Source of the DNA: Marivita sp. | Lineage (GTDB): Bacteria > Pseudomonadota > Alphaproteobacteria > Rhodobacterales > Rhodobacteraceae | Length of the DNA: 42,122 nt | NCBI RefSeq assembly: GCF_022763305.1 | Contig: NZ_JALEGT010000001.1 | Location: forward strand, 1 to 42,122 | Direction of reading: 5' to 3' | Shown: positions 41,178 to 42,122 of the stretch, one piece after another | How positions within the stretch are numbered: the first letter of the stretch is position 1 | How the letters are laid out: every line of letters starts with the position of its first letter | Notes under the pieces: generated by a model | What the model was told of the DNA's origin: nothing | Seen by the model: the letters and a program-made list of their open reading frames with translations, nothing else | The model's database searches: none | Program-made: the position numbers and the translations under genes

Positions 41178-41861
41178 TCAGTGATCAGTCAGCGACATGT
41201 CGATGCGAACGGTGTTCAGATGCTCGGTCATGGACGACGCTGCCGCTGCCGTGTCATGCCGGATGATCGCATCGACGATCGTCTGGTGCTGGTCGCTGTG
41301 CAGCGTCTGAAACGCGTTTGTTCCGATGCGGCGGTAGGTTCTGTCCCATTCGCGCTGCCAGGCGACGCGGCGCCGGACGTTGGAGAGATAATTCAGGAAG
41401 CCGGACAGGATCGGATTGCCTGAGATTTGTGCGAGCGCCCGGTGGAAAGCATCGTCCGCTTGTTCGCAGGCTGCGCGATCCCGGGCCTTCCGACCTGCCT
41501 CGACCTTCTCAAGCAACAAGGCCACGTCCTCGGGGCTTGCGAGGCGCGCAGCCTCAGCCGCGACCATCGGTTCGAGAAGTATACGCGCTTGCATGACATC
41601 CGGCGATGTCGCCCCTTCGATCAGAAGTGTGTCGCGAACCGGAAGATGGCGGGGGCGTGATCCGCGAAACGTTCCCTGACCGACATGGCGCCAGATCTCA
41701 CCGTCTTTTTCGAACAGCGTGAGGCAACTCCTCAGGGTTTGACGGGAACATCCCAGCTGCCTCGCCAGATCGCGTTCGGCCGGCAGCCGTTCTCCCGGTG
41801 ACAGGTCATTCAAAACCGTTCGTATCGCAAGCTGGATGTCTGTCACCGACTTTCTTGGCAT
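41178..41861 (-). CDS. GntR family transcriptional regulator (FadR/FCD subfamily)
   Basis: A 227-residue regulator. The winged helix-turn-helix at about residues 5-70 includes LPAERDLARQLGCSRQTLRS and GQGTFRGS, and the FCD all-helical domain extends to the end (DDAFHRALAQISGNPIL is typical, as is the final SMTEHLNTVR). A weak GGAA lies upstream of the ATG. It is transcribed away from the interrupted TauE-like gene and converges on the catabolic island. Its target could be either neighbour. Confidence 0.87.
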   Translation of the reverse strand: MPRKSVTDIQLAIRTVLNDLSPGERLPAERDLARQLGCSRQTLRSCLTLFEKDGEIWRHVGQGTFRGSRPRHLPVRDTLLIEGATSPDVMQARILLEPMVAAEAARLASPEDVALLLEKVEAGRKARDRAACEQADDAFHRALAQISGNPILSGFLNYLSNVRRRVAWQREWDRTYRRIGTNAFQTLHSDQHQTIVDAIIRHDTAAAASSMTEHLNTVRIDMSLTDH

Positions 41862-41892
41862 CGCGATTTCCTTTCACGGACCAATTTGCAGA

Positions 41893-41906
41893 CCAATCAC
41901 GATTGG
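41893..41906. promoter_or_regulatory. Small palindrome between GntR and TauE-like genes
   Basis: CCAATC-AC-GATTGG, 6-bp perfect arms, with an additional GACCAAT copy at 41878-41884. It lies in the divergent gap next to the FadR-like regulator start, so it is a candidate operator. Support is only position and symmetry. Confidence 0.35.
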
Positions 41907-41948
41907 CGCAAGGGCGCGCATCAACCAATGAACCGGATGCACGCCATG

Positions 41949-42030
41949 ATGATCGACTTCCTTTTGCTTTGTCTCGCCGGTTTCTCGGCAGGCTTCCTGA
42001 ATGCCGTGGCTGGCGGCGGGACTTTCCTAA
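41949..42030 (+). pseudogene. Interrupted start of a TauE/SafE family membrane permease
   Basis: The frame reads MIDFLLLCLAGFSAGFLNAV and then AGGGTFLT, the typical N-terminal helix of TauE/SafE (DUF81) exporters, which move sulfite, sulfoacetate or other organosulfur anions. After FL the reading leaves the family: 42031 starts the CCCGGATAATTCA border repeat, and a stop follows at 42066-42068. Only about 28 of the usual 250 or more residues remain, so the gene is broken here, most simply by an insertion. Several nearby ATG codons (41928 to 41949) could be the original start. Confidence 0.6.
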
Positions 42031-42122
42031 CCCGGATAATTCACGAGAAGGCGGCGGAGGTAGCGTAACCGTCTGAAATGCTGTATGTTTTGGGTGCTAC
42101 CGCCAAATATGCAGCTTTTGAG
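42031..42122 (+). mobile_element. Left end of a probable insertion element
   Basis: It begins CCCGGATAATTCACGAGAAG inside the TauE-like gene. The first 13 bases match, inverted, positions 81-93 at the other window border. The window ends before any transposase motif, so neither family nor completeness can be judged. Confidence 0.45.

Noticed and set aside
1-42122. CRISPR arrays, rRNA genes, long tandem repeats
   Set aside because: No regularly spaced repeats or rRNA-like sequences were seen on reading the window.

Overview
The window reads as a high-GC alphaproteobacterial chromosome segment, most like a Rhodobacteraceae (roseobacter-type) bacterium. The signs are the many peptide-type ABC and TRAP uptake systems, the tmk-holB-tatD cluster behind a SPOR-domain lipoprotein and a D,D-carboxypeptidase, GTG starts and 4-nt start/stop overlaps throughout, and GntR/IclR-controlled catabolic genes. 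This placement is inferred from gene content, not from a marker gene.

Layout. 362-4444: a class III Orn/Lys/Arg decarboxylase, an M24 metallopeptidase and a GAF protein, all on the minus strand. 4495-10285: an oligopeptide/amine-type ABC importer whose binding protein is on the minus strand, divergent from two permeases and two ATPases, with an XRE-cupin regulator between. 10574-17442: a second importer with two tandem binding proteins, two permeases and one fused double ATPase. 17570-19245: an AbrB-type membrane protein translationally coupled to a GntR/FCD regulator that has a perfect palindrome just upstream of its start. 19365-26239 (minus): a small secreted protein, an AEC transporter, an MBL-fold hydrolase, tatD, holB, tmk, a D,D-carboxypeptidase and a SPOR lipoprotein. 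29597-40961: a catabolic island divided by a 125-bp divergent promoter with an IclR-type palindrome. Its left arm holds an intradiol ring-cleavage dioxygenase, the IclR regulator, an amidohydrolase, a MetE-like methyltransferase and a VOC protein. Its right arm holds a citryl-CoA-lyase-like protein, a family III CoA-transferase, a TRAP importer, an FMN reductase and a FAH-family hydrolase. 41178-42030: a FadR-like regulator and the start of a TauE/SafE-type gene that breaks off where a sequence also found, inverted, at the left border begins.

The standout is at 26426-29089. A tRNA-Ser(UGA) gene is cut between nucleotides 38 and 39, just 3' of the anticodon loop, by a 2,574-nt group II intron. 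The intron has a GTGCG 5' end, an EBS1 hairpin with a perfect 7-nt match to the anticodon-loop exon, a matching delta position, a reverse transcriptase/maturase with an HNH domain, a 34-nt domain V and a domain VI with a bulged A. Between the RT stop codon and domain V the intron carries a second, complete, perfectly foldable tRNA-Ser(UGA). The element thus interrupts a probably essential tRNA gene and brings its own copy of the same isoacceptor. In that copy the anticodon loop is kept, but the flanking bases the intron would need for targeting are changed. Excising the cargo tRNA would cut the intron in domain IV, the place where natural trans-splicing group II introns are split. I know of no described bacterial group II intron of this form.

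Overall, the window joins nutrient uptake (two ABC systems and one TRAP system), housekeeping replication and cell-wall genes, an aromatic-type degradation module, and a mobile intron with a tRNA cargo.
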